From: an uncultured Eubacteriales bacterium
GTDB taxonomy: Bacteria > Bacillota > Clostridia > Christensenellales > Pumilibacteraceae
Direction: 5' to 3'
Length of the DNA stretch: 19,442 bases
Assembly (NCBI GenBank): GCA_900543755.1
Contig: UQSP01000040.1
Span: 1-19,442 of the forward strand
Position numbers and translations under genes: made by a program. Each line of letters begins with the position of its first letter. The stretch's first letter is position 1. The notes beneath the pieces were generated by a model. That model was not told the origin of the DNA. It searched no databases and saw only the letters and a list, made by a program, of their open reading frames with translations. Below are positions 6,658-13,898 of this stretch, piece after piece.

Positions 6658-7107
6658 ATGTTAATGCCTAAAAGAGTAAAAAGACGTCGCGTTCATCGCG
6701 GCAGAATGAAAGGCAGGGATATTTCCGGCGGAACGATTGCTTACGGCGAATACGGCCTTGTGGCTATGGAATCCGGCTGGATCACCTCCAATCAGATAGA
6801 GGCAGCCCGTATCGCCATGACGCGTTACATCAAGCGCGGCGGCCAGGTATGGATAGATATTTTCCCGCACAAGCCGGTCACCAAAAAACCCGCCGAGACC
6901 CGTATGGGTTCCGGTAAAGGCGCACCCGAGTACTGGGTTGCGGTCGTAAAGCCCGGACGCGTAATGTTCGAAATGGCAGGCGTTTCCGAGGCAGTCGCGA
7001 AAGAGGCACTTCGTCTTGCGTCGCACAAACTGCCCGTCAAATGCAAGATTGCCAAAAAATCGGATATGGTGTCGCCCGACAGCATGAACGAGGAGGTTAA
7101 AGCGTAA
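6658..7107 (+). CDS. rplP: 50S ribosomal protein L16
   Basis: Late-assembly protein that positions the A-site tRNA and organises the centre of the 50S subunit. 149 residues. It begins M-L-M-P-K-R-V-K-R-R-R-V-H-R-G-R-M-K-G. The ATG at 6658 is preferred over the one at 6664 because GGAGGAG (6642-6648) is nine bases before it. It contains G-Q-V-W-I-D-I-F-P-H-K-P-V-T and R-M-G-S-G-K-G-A-P-E-Y-W-V-A, whose Arg is the usual site of hydroxylation in other bacteria. Its stop overlaps rpmC in TAATG. Confidence 0.97.
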   Translation: MLMPKRVKRRRVHRGRMKGRDISGGTIAYGEYGLVAMESGWITSNQIEAARIAMTRYIKRGGQVWIDIFPHKPVTKKPAETRMGSGKGAPEYWVAVVKPGRVMFEMAGVSEAVAKEALRLASHKLPVKCKIAKKSDMVSPDSMNEEVKA

Positions 7108-7304
7108 TGAAAGCAGCTAAATTCAACGAAATGAAAGACGACGAGCTTAACGTTAAACTCGGCGAGCTTAAACAGGAGCTTTTCAATCTTCGCTTTTCGC
7201 ACGCTACCGGTCAGCTTGCCAATCCCATGCAGATGGTAAACTGCAAGCGCGATATCGCCAGAATCAAGACCATTCTTCGCGAGCGCGAGCTTAAGAAAGC
7301 TTAA
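7107..7304 (+). CDS. rpmC: 50S ribosomal protein L29
   Basis: Small two-helix protein at the tunnel exit beside L23. 65 residues, normal. The conserved core L-K-Q-E-L-F-N-L-R-F-S-H-A-T-G-Q-L-A-N-P and the C-terminal I-A-R-I-K-T-I-L-R-E-R-E are clear. The ATG shares one base with the rplP stop, so translation is coupled; GAGGTTA in the end of rplP can serve as binding site. Confidence 0.96.
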   Translation: MKAAKFNEMKDDELNVKLGELKQELFNLRFSHATGQLANPMQMVNCKRDIARIKTILRERELKKA

Positions 7305-7318
7305 CGGAGGAGACGATT

Positions 7319-7585
7319 ATGTCAGAAGCAATCGAAAGAAATAACAGAAAAGAGCGTGTCGGCGTGGTCGTTTCCGATAAGATGGACAAGACAATCGTTG
7401 TCGCCATCAAGGATAAAGCCAAGCACCCGCTTTATAAAAAGACAATCAACAAGACCAAAAAACTCAAGGCTCATGACGAGAACAACGAGTGCGGCATAGG
7501 CGATACCGTTCTTATTGCCGAAACCAGACACCTTTCCAAGGATAAGTGCTGGAGACTTGTTGAGATTATCGAAAAGGCTAAGTAA
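7319..7585 (+). CDS. rpsQ: 30S ribosomal protein S17
   Basis: Primary 16S-binding protein with an OB fold. 88 residues, usual for Bacillota. It reads R-K-E-R-V-G-V-V-V-S-D-K-M-D-K-T-I-V-V near the start, then H-P-L-Y-K-K-T-I-N-K-T-K-K-L-K-A-H-D and the G-D-T-V-L-I-A-E-T-R-H-L-S-K-D-K-C-W signature. CGGAGGAG precedes the ATG. Confidence 0.97.
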   Translation: MSEAIERNNRKERVGVVVSDKMDKTIVVAIKDKAKHPLYKKTINKTKKLKAHDENNECGIGDTVLIAETRHLSKDKCWRLVEIIEKAK

Positions 7586-7599
7586 GGAGATAAGTAATT

Positions 7600-7968
7600 A
7601 TGATACAACCTCAGTCTTATTTGAAAGCCGCGGACAACAGCGGAGCAAAGGAGCTTATGTGCATCCGAGTGCTTGGCGGTTCGTTCCGTAAAAGCGGCAA
7701 TATCGGTGACGTCATAGTTGCCTCCGTAAAAAGCGCAACCCCCGGCGGCGCGGTTAAGAAAGGCGACGTCGTGCGCGCGGTCATTGTACGCACGCATCAG
7801 GGCATCAACCGTCCGGACGGCTCGCATATCAGATTCGACGATAACGCGGCGGTCATCATCGACAGCCAGAAGCAGCCCAGAGGCACGCGTATCTTCGGAC
7901 CTATCGCAAGAGAACTTCGCGACAAGGATTATATGAAAATCATATCCTTGGCACCCGAAGTAATTTAA
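7600..7968 (+). CDS. rplN: 50S ribosomal protein L14
   Basis: Subunit-interface protein that contacts 16S helix 14 and binds L19; also the docking site of the silencing factor RsfS. 122 residues, exactly the family length. Starts M-I-Q-P-Q-S-Y-L-K-A-A-D-N-S-G-A-K and carries the R-V-L-G-G-S pattern and C-terminal R-G-T-R-I-F-G-P-I-A-R-E-L-R. Preceded by AAGGAGA. Confidence 0.97.
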   Translation: MIQPQSYLKAADNSGAKELMCIRVLGGSFRKSGNIGDVIVASVKSATPGGAVKKGDVVRAVIVRTHQGINRPDGSHIRFDDNAAVIIDSQKQPRGTRIFGPIARELRDKDYMKIISLAPEVI

Positions 7969-7984
7969 TCGGAGGGCATCAATA

Positions 7985-8551
7985 ATGGCATTACACGTTA
8001 AAAAAGGCGATAACGTACTCGTACTCGCCGGCAAAGATAAAGGAAAAACGGGCAAGGTCTTAAGCGCCGACCCCAAAAACAACAGGGTTGTCGTGGACGG
8101 CGTCAACATCATCACCAAGCACAACAAACCCCGTTCGGCTCAGGTTCCCGGCGGTATAGAAAAGACCAACGGCACCATCGATTCCAGCAACGTTCAGGTT
8201 ATTTGCCCTTCCTGCAATAAGGCGACCAGAATAGGCAACACCGAAGTCAATGGCAAAAAGACCAGAGTCTGCAAAAAGTGCGGCGCGGCGCTCGACATAA
8301 AGGCTAAGGCCGAAAAGAAATCGACCAAGAAGACCGCTAAAGCCGCTGCAGAAGATACCGCTTCGGTAGAAGTTGCAGCCGAGGAAAAAGCCGTAAAGAA
8401 GACCACTACGAAAAAGACCGCTGCCAAAAAGACGGAAACGGCGGAAAAGAAGCCCGCTACCAAGAAAGCGGAAAAAACCGAAACGGCCGCAAAGAAGACT
8501 ACGGCCAAAAAGACGACTGCGAAGAAGACCGAAGAGTCTTCCGAGAAGTAA
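7985..8551 (+). CDS. rplX: 50S ribosomal protein L24 with zinc ribbon and a long Lys/Ala-rich C-terminal tail
   Basis: Assembly initiator of the 50S subunit. Residues 1 to about 104 are a complete L24: the KOW motif (K-K-G-D-N-V-L-V-L-A-G-K-D-K-G-K-T-G-K-V), the tip region, and a four-cysteine zinc ribbon (C74, C77, C96, C99). The usual length is about 100-110 residues; this one has 188. The extra ~84 residues are low complexity, with 26 lysines and 12 glutamates and many A-K-K-T / T-K-K-T units, like the tail of bacterial histone-H1-like proteins. The reading frame is unbroken, the stop is followed by the rplE ribosome binding site, and codons vary between repeats, so this is not an assembly slip. 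The tail is probably disordered and RNA-binding; function unknown. Confidence 0.96.
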   Translation: MALHVKKGDNVLVLAGKDKGKTGKVLSADPKNNRVVVDGVNIITKHNKPRSAQVPGGIEKTNGTIDSSNVQVICPSCNKATRIGNTEVNGKKTRVCKKCGAALDIKAKAEKKSTKKTAKAAAEDTASVEVAAEEKAVKKTTTKKTAAKKTETAEKKPATKKAEKTETAAKKTTAKKTTAKKTEESSEK

Positions 8552-8563
8552 CGGAGGATAACA

Positions 8564-9154
8564 ATGGCAGAAAAGAAAAATCAGGTTGCAGCAACAGGCG
8601 CAACCGATTCGGGCAGATACCGTTTGCTCAAATCCTATAAAGAGGAAATCGTTCCCGCCCTCATGAAGGAGCGCGGCTATAAAAACGTAAACGAAGTCCC
8701 CGCTCTTGATAAAATAATCGTCAATATGCGTATGGGCGATATCAAAGACAACTCCAAAAGCGTAAGCGCCGCCATTAAGGAGCTTGAGGCGATTTGCGGA
8801 CAGAAGGCACTTGTCACCAAGGCGAAGAAGTCCGTTGCAAACTTCAAACTGCGTGAAGGTCAGGCAGTGGGCGCAAAGGTTACGCTCAGGGGCTTAAGAA
8901 TGTACGAATTCCTCGACAGGCTCGTTTCCATCGCGCTTCCCAGGGTCCGTGACTTCCGCGGAATTTCGGGCAAATCCTTCGACGGCCGCGGCAATTATGC
9001 TCTCGGCGTCAAGGAGCACATCATTTTCCCCGAAGTATCGTACGAGCTTATTGAAAAGGTACGCGGTTTCGACGTTTGCATCGTCACCACCGCAAAATCC
9101 GACGACGAAGCCAAAGCACTCCTTGTCAAGCTTGGAATGCCTTTCAAGAACTGA
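8564..9154 (+). CDS. rplE: 50S ribosomal protein L5 with N-terminal extension
   Basis: Binds 5S rRNA and forms the central protuberance and an intersubunit bridge with S13. 196 residues versus about 180 usually. The surplus is an N-terminal stretch (M-A-E-K-K-N-Q-V-A-A-T-G-A-T-D-S) before the normal Y-K-E-E-I-V-P-A-L-M. The core shows I-V-N-M-R-M-G-D, A-K-K-S-V-A-N-F-K-L-R-E-G, V-T-L-R-G-L-R-M-Y-E-F-L-D-R-L and R-D-F-R-G-I. The start has CGGAGGA seven bases upstream, so the extension should be made. Confidence 0.97.
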   Translation: MAEKKNQVAATGATDSGRYRLLKSYKEEIVPALMKERGYKNVNEVPALDKIIVNMRMGDIKDNSKSVSAAIKELEAICGQKALVTKAKKSVANFKLREGQAVGAKVTLRGLRMYEFLDRLVSIALPRVRDFRGISGKSFDGRGNYALGVKEHIIFPEVSYELIEKVRGFDVCIVTTAKSDDEAKALLVKLGMPFKN

Positions 9155-9177
9155 CAGGGAAAAGGAGATAATTTCAA

Positions 9178-9363
9178 ATGGCAAAGAAAGCAATGATAAA
9201 CAAACAGCAAAGAGCGCAAAAGTATTCCACCCGCGAATACACCCGTTGCTCGATATGCGGTCGTCCGCATGCTGTACTTCGTAAATACGGTATCTGCCGT
9301 ATTTGTTTCAGAGAGCTGGCTTACAAGGGCGAAATCCCCGGCGTAAGAAAGTCCAGCTGGTAA
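9178..9363 (+). CDS. rpsZ: 30S ribosomal protein S14, zinc-binding type Z
   Basis: Head protein next to S3 and S10. 61 residues: the short zinc form typical of Bacillota and Actinobacteria, unlike the ~100-residue zinc-free form. The zinc ligands are C24, C27, C40 and C43 (C-S-I-C and C-R-I-C). The end P-G-V-R-K-S-S-W is canonical. The N-terminus M-A-K-K-A-M-I-N-K-Q-Q-R matches the family; AAGGAGA precedes it. Some annotators use rpsN for this gene. Confidence 0.97.
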   Translation: MAKKAMINKQQRAQKYSTREYTRCSICGRPHAVLRKYGICRICFRELAYKGEIPGVRKSSW

Positions 9364-9373
9364 GGAGGACGTT

Positions 9374-9772
9374 ATGGTAGTTACAGATCCTATCGCAGAT
9401 TTATTGACAAGAATCAGAAACGCTTTGACCGCAAAGCACGAAACCGTAACCGTTCCCGCTTCTAAAATGAAAAAGGCTATTGCCGACATACTCGTTGAGG
9501 AAGGCTTTGTCAAAAGCGCGGAGCTTACCGAAAGCGAAGGCGGAAGCAATATCGTCATCACCCTTAAATACGGCGCTAAAAACGAAAAGGTCATCAACAA
9601 CCTCAAGCGTATCAGCAAGCCCGGTTTAAGAGTTTATTGCGGATATGAAAAGTTGCCCAAAGTTCTCGGCGGACTGGGAATAGCTATTATTTCCACCTCT
9701 AAAGGCGTCATGACGGACAAAGCGGCAAGAAACAACAAGATCGGCGGCGAAGTGCTCGCTTACGTCTGGTAA
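9374..9772 (+). CDS. rpsH: 30S ribosomal protein S8
   Basis: Primary binder of the 16S central domain; in Escherichia coli it is the repressor of the spc operon. 132 residues, normal. N-terminal D-P-I-A-D-L-L-T-R-I-R-N-A and P-A-S-K-M-K-K-A-I-A-D-I-L; the C-terminal domain carries R-I-S-K-P-G-L-R-V-Y and G-L-G-I-A-I-I-S-T-S-K-G-V-M-T-D. Preceded by AAGGAGG. Confidence 0.97.
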   Translation: MVVTDPIADLLTRIRNALTAKHETVTVPASKMKKAIADILVEEGFVKSAELTESEGGSNIVITLKYGAKNEKVINNLKRISKPGLRVYCGYEKLPKVLGGLGIAIISTSKGVMTDKAARNNKIGGEVLAYVW

Positions 9773-9784
9773 GAGGAGGCTGCT

Positions 9785-10327
9785 ATGTCAAGAATAGGTA
9801 GATTACACATTAACATACCCGCGGGCGTTACCGTCGAATATAAGGATCAGGTAGTTTCGGTCAAAGGGCCCAAGGGCGCACTCAGCCGTCACATCGATTC
9901 CAAAAACATCGGCGTTACCGTCGAGGGTAACGAAGTTAAAGTTACAAGAAGCAACGACGAAAAGGAAACCAAGGCCATGCACGGTCTTTACCGCGTGCTT
10001 ATCGCGGACATGGTTGCGGGCGTCGTTACGCCTTTCACCAAGACTCTCGTGATAGCGGGCGTCGGTTACAAGGCGTCGGTGGCGGGCAACAAACTCACCA
10101 TGAGTTTGGGATTGTCCCACCCCGTGGAATACGTTGCTCCCGAGGGAATTACGCTTACTTGCCCCGACGCAAACACCGTCGTGGTTACGGGCGTCAGCAA
10201 GGAGCGCGTCGGTCAGGTCGCGGCGAATATCAAGTCTAAGCGCCCCGTCGAGCCTTATCACAATTACGGCATCCATTATTCGGATGAGGTTCTTGTGAAG
10301 AAAGAGGGCAAGACCGCAGGTAAATAG
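9785..10327 (+). CDS. rplF: 50S ribosomal protein L6
   Basis: Sits near the factor-binding site and sarcin-ricin loop. 180 residues, normal, with the two homologous domains of the family. N-terminus S-R-I-G-R-L-H-I-N-I-P-A-G-V; middle V-A-G-V-G-Y-K-A; C-terminal domain S-L-G-L-S-H-P-V-E-Y and K-S-K-R-P-V-E-P-Y-H-N-Y-G-I-H-Y, a slight variant of the usual R-x-P-E-P-Y-K-G-K-G-I-x-Y signature: the P-Y-K-G-K-G part reads P-Y-H-N-Y-G. That change is worth noting but the frame is intact. Confidence 0.96.
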   Translation: MSRIGRLHINIPAGVTVEYKDQVVSVKGPKGALSRHIDSKNIGVTVEGNEVKVTRSNDEKETKAMHGLYRVLIADMVAGVVTPFTKTLVIAGVGYKASVAGNKLTMSLGLSHPVEYVAPEGITLTCPDANTVVVTGVSKERVGQVAANIKSKRPVEPYHNYGIHYSDEVLVKKEGKTAGK

Positions 10328-10342
10328 GAGAGTAGATAGATT

Positions 10343-10705
10343 ATGATAAACAAAGTTAATAAAAACGCCGTAAGAAGTAAAAGACATCTTCGCGTCCGCA
10401 ACAAAATTTCGGGCACCGCGGAAGTTCCCCGTCTTAACGTTTACCGTTCGACCTCAAACATCTACGCTCAGATTATCGACGACGTAAAAGGCAACACGTT
10501 GGTTTCTTCTTCCACCATTGCCAAAGGTATTAACGTCGAAGGCCTTACCAAGGTTCAGGCGTCGGAGGTAGTGGGTAAGGATATAGCCAAAAAGGCCCTT
10601 GAAAAAGGTATCACCGCAGTCGTGTTCGACAGGGGCGGTTACCTCTATACGGGTCGCGTAAAGGCGCTTGCGGAAGCCGCAAGAGAAGCCGGACTTAAAT
10701 TCTAA
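10343..10705 (+). CDS. rplR: 50S ribosomal protein L18
   Basis: Binds 5S rRNA with L5 in the central protuberance. 120 residues. The basic N-terminal arm (R-S-K-R-H-L-R-V-R-N-K-I), P-R-L-N-V-Y-R-S-T-S-N-I-Y-A-Q-I-I-D-D and V-V-F-D-R-G-G-Y-L-Y-T-G-R-V-K-A-L-A-E-A-A-R-E-A-G-L are all typical. AGGAGAG lies about ten bases before the ATG. Confidence 0.97.
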   Translation: MINKVNKNAVRSKRHLRVRNKISGTAEVPRLNVYRSTSNIYAQIIDDVKGNTLVSSSTIAKGINVEGLTKVQASEVVGKDIAKKALEKGITAVVFDRGGYLYTGRVKALAEAAREAGLKF

Positions 10706-10715
10706 GGAGGTTATC

Positions 10716-11228
10716 ATGGCAAGAAGAGAACGTGAAGAAGTTAAGCCGGATGACGGTTTTTCCAGCAAACTCGTCGCCGTCAACCGTATTACCAAGGTTG
10801 TAAAAGGCGGCAGAAACATGCGTTTTTCCGCGCTTGTCGTCGTGGGTGACGGCAAGGGCAGCGTGGGTATCGGTACCGGAAAGGCTGCCGAAGTACCCGA
10901 GGCCATTAAGAAAGCGGAGCTTCTGGCTCGTCGCAGTCTTATAAAAGTGGCTATGGACGGCAATACTATTCCGCACGAAACCATCGGAGTTTTCGGCAAG
11001 GGCAGCGTTTTGCTTAAACCCGCGCCCGAAGGCACCGGCGTTATCGCGGGAAGCTCCGTCCGTGCGGTCGTCGAGCTTGCAGGCATCAAAAACATCACCA
11101 CCAAGGCGTATGGCTCCCGCAATCCCATCAACTGCGTAAAGGCGACTTTGGAAGGACTTAAAAGCCTCCATACCCCCGAGCAGGTTGCGGCGCTCCGCGG
11201 CAAAACCGTAGAAGAAATTTTAGGGTAG
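10716..11228 (+). CDS. rpsE: 30S ribosomal protein S5
   Basis: Accuracy protein at the mRNA entry tunnel with S3 and S4. 170 residues. The frame continues 16 codons upstream, overlapping rplR, but the ATG at 10716 has AAGGAGG (10704-10710) and gives the normal N-terminus. Visible are V-A-V-N-R-I-T-K-V-V-K-G-G-R, F-S-A-L-V-V-V-G-D-G-K-G-S-V-G-I-G-T-G-K-A (double-stranded-RNA-binding fold) and G-S-S-V-R-A-V-V-E-L-A-G in the C-terminal domain. Confidence 0.97.
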   Translation: MARREREEVKPDDGFSSKLVAVNRITKVVKGGRNMRFSALVVVGDGKGSVGIGTGKAAEVPEAIKKAELLARRSLIKVAMDGNTIPHETIGVFGKGSVLLKPAPEGTGVIAGSSVRAVVELAGIKNITTKAYGSRNPINCVKATLEGLKSLHTPEQVAALRGKTVEEILG

Positions 11229-11235
11229 GTGACTT

Positions 11236-11442
11236 ATGGCTAAGAAAAACGAAACAACTGCAAAAATAAAGGTTACCCTTATCAAAAGCACCATCGGTTG
11301 CCTTGATAAGCAGAAAAAGACCGTCCAGGCTTTGGGACTCAAGAAAATCGGCTCCAGCGCTGTTCACAACGATAATGCGGCTGTGCGCGGCATGATTTTC
11401 GTCGTAAAGCACATGGTTAAGGTTGAACCTGTGGAGGCATAA
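11236..11442 (+). CDS. rpmD: 50S ribosomal protein L30
   Basis: Small ferredoxin-like-fold protein of the 50S subunit. 68 residues, about eight more than usual, from the N-terminal M-A-K-K-N-E-T-T before I-K-V-T-L-I-K-S-T-I-G. The conserved T-V-Q-A-L-G-L-K-K-I-G-S and M-I-F-V-V-K-H-M-V-K-V follow. The ribosome binding site is weaker than elsewhere (GGTAGGTGA), with seven bases after the rpsE stop. Confidence 0.95.
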   Translation: MAKKNETTAKIKVTLIKSTIGCLDKQKKTVQALGLKKIGSSAVHNDNAAVRGMIFVVKHMVKVEPVEA

Positions 11443-11444
11443 TT

Positions 11445-11888
11445 ATGAAAATACATGAATTGAGTCCCGCTCCCAATTCCAAAAAGGAGCCTAGACGTCT
11501 CGGCCGCGGCATAGGCAGCGGACTGGGCAAAACCAGCGGCAAGGGAAGCAAGGGCCAGTGGGCAAGAAGCGGCGGCGGCGTCCGTATCGGTTTCGAAGGC
11601 GGTCAGATGCCTCTTGCACGCAGACTGCCTAAAACGGGCTTCGATAACGCTTGGAAAAAAGTTTATTCCATCGTCAATCTCGGTCAGCTCGAGTCTTTTG
11701 AGGACGGCGCGGTCGTTAATGCGGAAGTGCTTTTGGAAAAAGGTATTTTAAGCAAGATCGAGCCTTACGGACTTAAAGTGCTTTCCGACGGCGAGCTTAC
11801 CAAAAAGCTTACCGTTCAGGCTAAAAAGTTTTCCAAATCTGCGGTTGAGAAAATCGAAAAGATCGGTGGCAAAGTAGAGGTGTTATAA
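11445..11888 (+). CDS. rplO: 50S ribosomal protein L15
   Basis: Early-assembly 50S protein with a long RNA-threading N-terminal arm. 147 residues. The arm is seen as R-L-G-R-G-I-G-S-G-L-G-K-T-S-G-K-G-S-K-G-Q and G-F-E-G-G-Q-M-P-L-A-R-R-L-P-K; the globular part ends A-V-E-K-I-E-K-I-G-G-K-V-E-V. It starts two bases after rpmD (GTGGAGG inside rpmD) and its stop overlaps secY in TAATG. Confidence 0.97.
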   Translation: MKIHELSPAPNSKKEPRRLGRGIGSGLGKTSGKGSKGQWARSGGGVRIGFEGGQMPLARRLPKTGFDNAWKKVYSIVNLGQLESFEDGAVVNAEVLLEKGILSKIEPYGLKVLSDGELTKKLTVQAKKFSKSAVEKIEKIGGKVEVL

Positions 11889-13192
11889 TGTTTCAGACAT
11901 TGGTAAATGCTTTCAAGAATAAGGAAGTCAGAAAAAAGCTGCTCATTACCTTGGCATTGCTTTTTATCTACCGTATAGGTTGCTGGCTTCCCGTACCCGG
12001 CATCAGCGCGGCAGTTTCCAACACGGTCAGTCAGGACGACTCACTGCTTAGTCTGTTGTCATCCATTACCGGTGGTGCGCTTGTCAACGGCGCGTTTCTC
12101 GCAATAGGCATTTCCCCCTACATTAACGCTTCGATTATTATCCAACTTCTTACCGTAGCAATCCCCAAGCTTGAAAGACTTACTAAGCAGGGTGCCGAGG
12201 GCAGGAAAACCATTAACAAAATCACAAGATTCGTTACTCTTGGACTTGCAATAGCTCAGGCGGTTGCGATTACCATAAGCTGGGCAAACCAGAGCGGCCT
12301 TGAAACCGGAATTTTCAGGGGTCTTCTTACCAAGACCTGGATGGTGGGCATTTTTGTCGCCGTCATGCTTATTGCCGGCTCCATGTTCACTCTCTGGCTG
12401 GGCGAGCTTATTACCGAAAACGGAATGGGCAACGGTATTTCCCTTCTCATCTTCGTAGGTATTCTCAGCAGCGCGGGTCTTGCTATCGTCGCTAAATTCG
12501 CTGACGCTTTCAACGGTGTGGATACCGCTATCTGGGAGCTTCTCGGTTTCGTGCTTATGGTTATCCTCGTGTTCGGTCTTATCGTATTCGTCGACCTTGC
12601 CGAGCGTAAGATTCCCGTACAGTACGCCAAACAGATAAAGGGCAGAAAGCAGTACGGCGGTCAAAGCACTTATATTCCGCTCAGAGTCAATGCCAGCGGC
12701 GTGCTTCCCATCATTTTTGCAACCGCAATAATTACTTTCCCGCAGCTGATTGCTCAGATGTTCTGGCCCACAAGCGCGTTCTACGCTTGGTGGATGAAAT
12801 GGCTGGGTACGGGTACCCCCATTTACAGCGTGCTTGTCGGACTTCTGATTCTTTTCTTCTGTTACTTCTATGCTCAGATTCAGTTTAATCCCGAAGAAGT
12901 GGCAAGAAATATTCAGCAGTACGGCGGATTCATTCCCGGCATAAGACCCGGTAAACCCACCTACGAATATCTCGTCAGAATTTCCAAGAGAATCACGCTT
13001 TTCGGCGCTATTTATCTTGCTTTCATCGCAATAGTCCCGTCGCTTATATTCTCGCTTGTGCTTTCCGACGCGTCGCTTGTCAACGCGCTTAGTGCAACGG
13101 GTATGTTAATCGTCGTGTCCGTCGCGCTTGAGTTCGATAAACAGCTGCAAAGCCAGCTTATGATGAAACACTACAAGGGATTCTTGAAATAA
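11888..13192 (+). CDS. secY: Protein translocase subunit SecY
   Basis: The membrane channel of the general secretion pathway, working with SecE, SecG and SecA and with FtsY/SRP for membrane proteins. 434 residues, normal, with about ten hydrophobic segments. Landmarks are the cytosolic N-terminus and TM1 (about 18-38), the plug/TM2 region G-I-S-P-Y-I-N-A-S-I-I-I-Q-L-L, the loop R-L-T-K-Q-G-A-E-G-R-K, the TM4-5 region G-M-G-N-G-I-S-L-L-I, and the large cytosolic loop R-K-I-P-V-Q-Y-A, which contacts ribosome and SecA. The ATG overlaps the rplO stop by one base. Confidence 0.98.
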   Translation: MFQTLVNAFKNKEVRKKLLITLALLFIYRIGCWLPVPGISAAVSNTVSQDDSLLSLLSSITGGALVNGAFLAIGISPYINASIIIQLLTVAIPKLERLTKQGAEGRKTINKITRFVTLGLAIAQAVAITISWANQSGLETGIFRGLLTKTWMVGIFVAVMLIAGSMFTLWLGELITENGMGNGISLLIFVGILSSAGLAIVAKFADAFNGVDTAIWELLGFVLMVILVFGLIVFVDLAERKIPVQYAKQIKGRKQYGGQSTYIPLRVNASGVLPIIFATAIITFPQLIAQMFWPTSAFYAWWMKWLGTGTPIYSVLVGLLILFFCYFYAQIQFNPEEVARNIQQYGGFIPGIRPGKPTYEYLVRISKRITLFGAIYLAFIAIVPSLIFSLVLSDASLVNALSATGMLIVVSVALEFDKQLQSQLMMKHYKGFLK

Positions 13193-13200
13193 AAATTATC

Positions 13201-13257
13201 GATCGGCCGCGTTTCCGTATTTCATCTGAAGGTGAATACGGGAAGGCGGCTTCGGTC
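13201..13257 (+). promoter_or_regulatory. Strong 57-nt stem-loop between secY and adk
   Basis: The transcript can form a long hairpin: GATCG/CGGTC (13201-13205 with 13253-13257), GCCGC/GCGGC (13206-13210 with 13246-13250), TT/AA, then CCGTATT/AATACGG (13215-13221 with 13235-13241), with small bulges between. No U-run follows, so it is not a standard intrinsic terminator. It ends about nine bases before the adk ribosome binding site. Possible roles are transcript processing, stabilising the secY 3' end, or tuning adk; none is proven. Confidence 0.65.
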
Positions 13258-13276
13258 GGAAAAAAAGGAAACGTAT

Positions 13277-13897
13277 ATGAATTTGATTTTATTGGGCGCT
13301 CCCGGTGCCGGTAAAGGCACTCAGGCGGTAAGAATTGCGGAAAAATACAATATTCCTCATATTTCAACGGGCGATATTTTAAGAAAAAATATTAAAGAGC
13401 AGACTCCCGTAGGTATCAAGGCAAAAGCCTATATCGACAAAGGTCAGCTTGTTCCCGACGAAGTGGTGGTGGAGATTGTCGCCTTGAGAATTCGTGAGGA
13501 TGACGCTAAAAACGGCTTCCTTCTCGACGGATTTCCCAGGACCATCGCTCAGGCGGAGGCGCTTGATAAAATTACCGACATTGACACCGTAATCAACATC
13601 GATGTGGATCTCAATGCTCTTTCCGAACGTCTTACGGGCAGACGCGTCTGCTCCAAGTGCGGAGAAAGCTACCATATTTCCACCAAAAAAGATGGCGATT
13701 GCGATAAATGCGGCGGCGCACTTATGCACCGTGACGACGATAAGCCCGAAACGGTAAACAATCGTCTTAAGGTTTATACCGCTTCCACAAAACCGCTTAT
13801 CGACTACTACGATAAACAGAAAAAGCTGATAAACGTCAACGGTATGCAAAAAATTGAAGACGTTTTCGCCGAAATTTCGGAGGCTTTGAAAAAATAA
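13277..13897 (+). CDS. adk: Adenylate kinase, zinc-lid type
   Basis: Catalyses ATP + AMP to 2 ADP in the cytosol. 206 residues from the ATG at 13277, chosen because M-N-L-I-L-L-G-A-P-G-A-G-K-G-T-Q is the canonical N-terminus and AGGAA sits six bases upstream; a longer frame from 13232 would use hairpin sequence. The P-loop is at residues 7-14, the AMP site has T-G-D-I-L-R (31-36) and G-F-P-R-T (85-89). The LID has a Cys4 zinc site (C125, C128, C142, C145) but is a few residues shorter than usual between the Cys pairs. R-D-D-D-K-P-E-T-V follows. Confidence 0.97.
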   Translation: MNLILLGAPGAGKGTQAVRIAEKYNIPHISTGDILRKNIKEQTPVGIKAKAYIDKGQLVPDEVVVEIVALRIREDDAKNGFLLDGFPRTIAQAEALDKITDIDTVINIDVDLNALSERLTGRRVCSKCGESYHISTKKDGDCDKCGGALMHRDDDKPETVNNRLKVYTASTKPLIDYYDKQKKLINVNGMQKIEDVFAEISEALKK

Positions 13898-13898
13898 T

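Noticed and set aside
8400..8540. Tandem repeat or CRISPR-like array
   Set aside because: The short repeats are codon-level echoes of Lys-Thr-Ala units in the L24 tail, with no regular spacers.
8297..8548. L24 tail as a separate fused gene or frameshift product
   Set aside because: It is continuous in frame with no internal start or domain boundary, and the next gene's ribosome binding site follows its stop; a low-complexity extension is the simplest reading.
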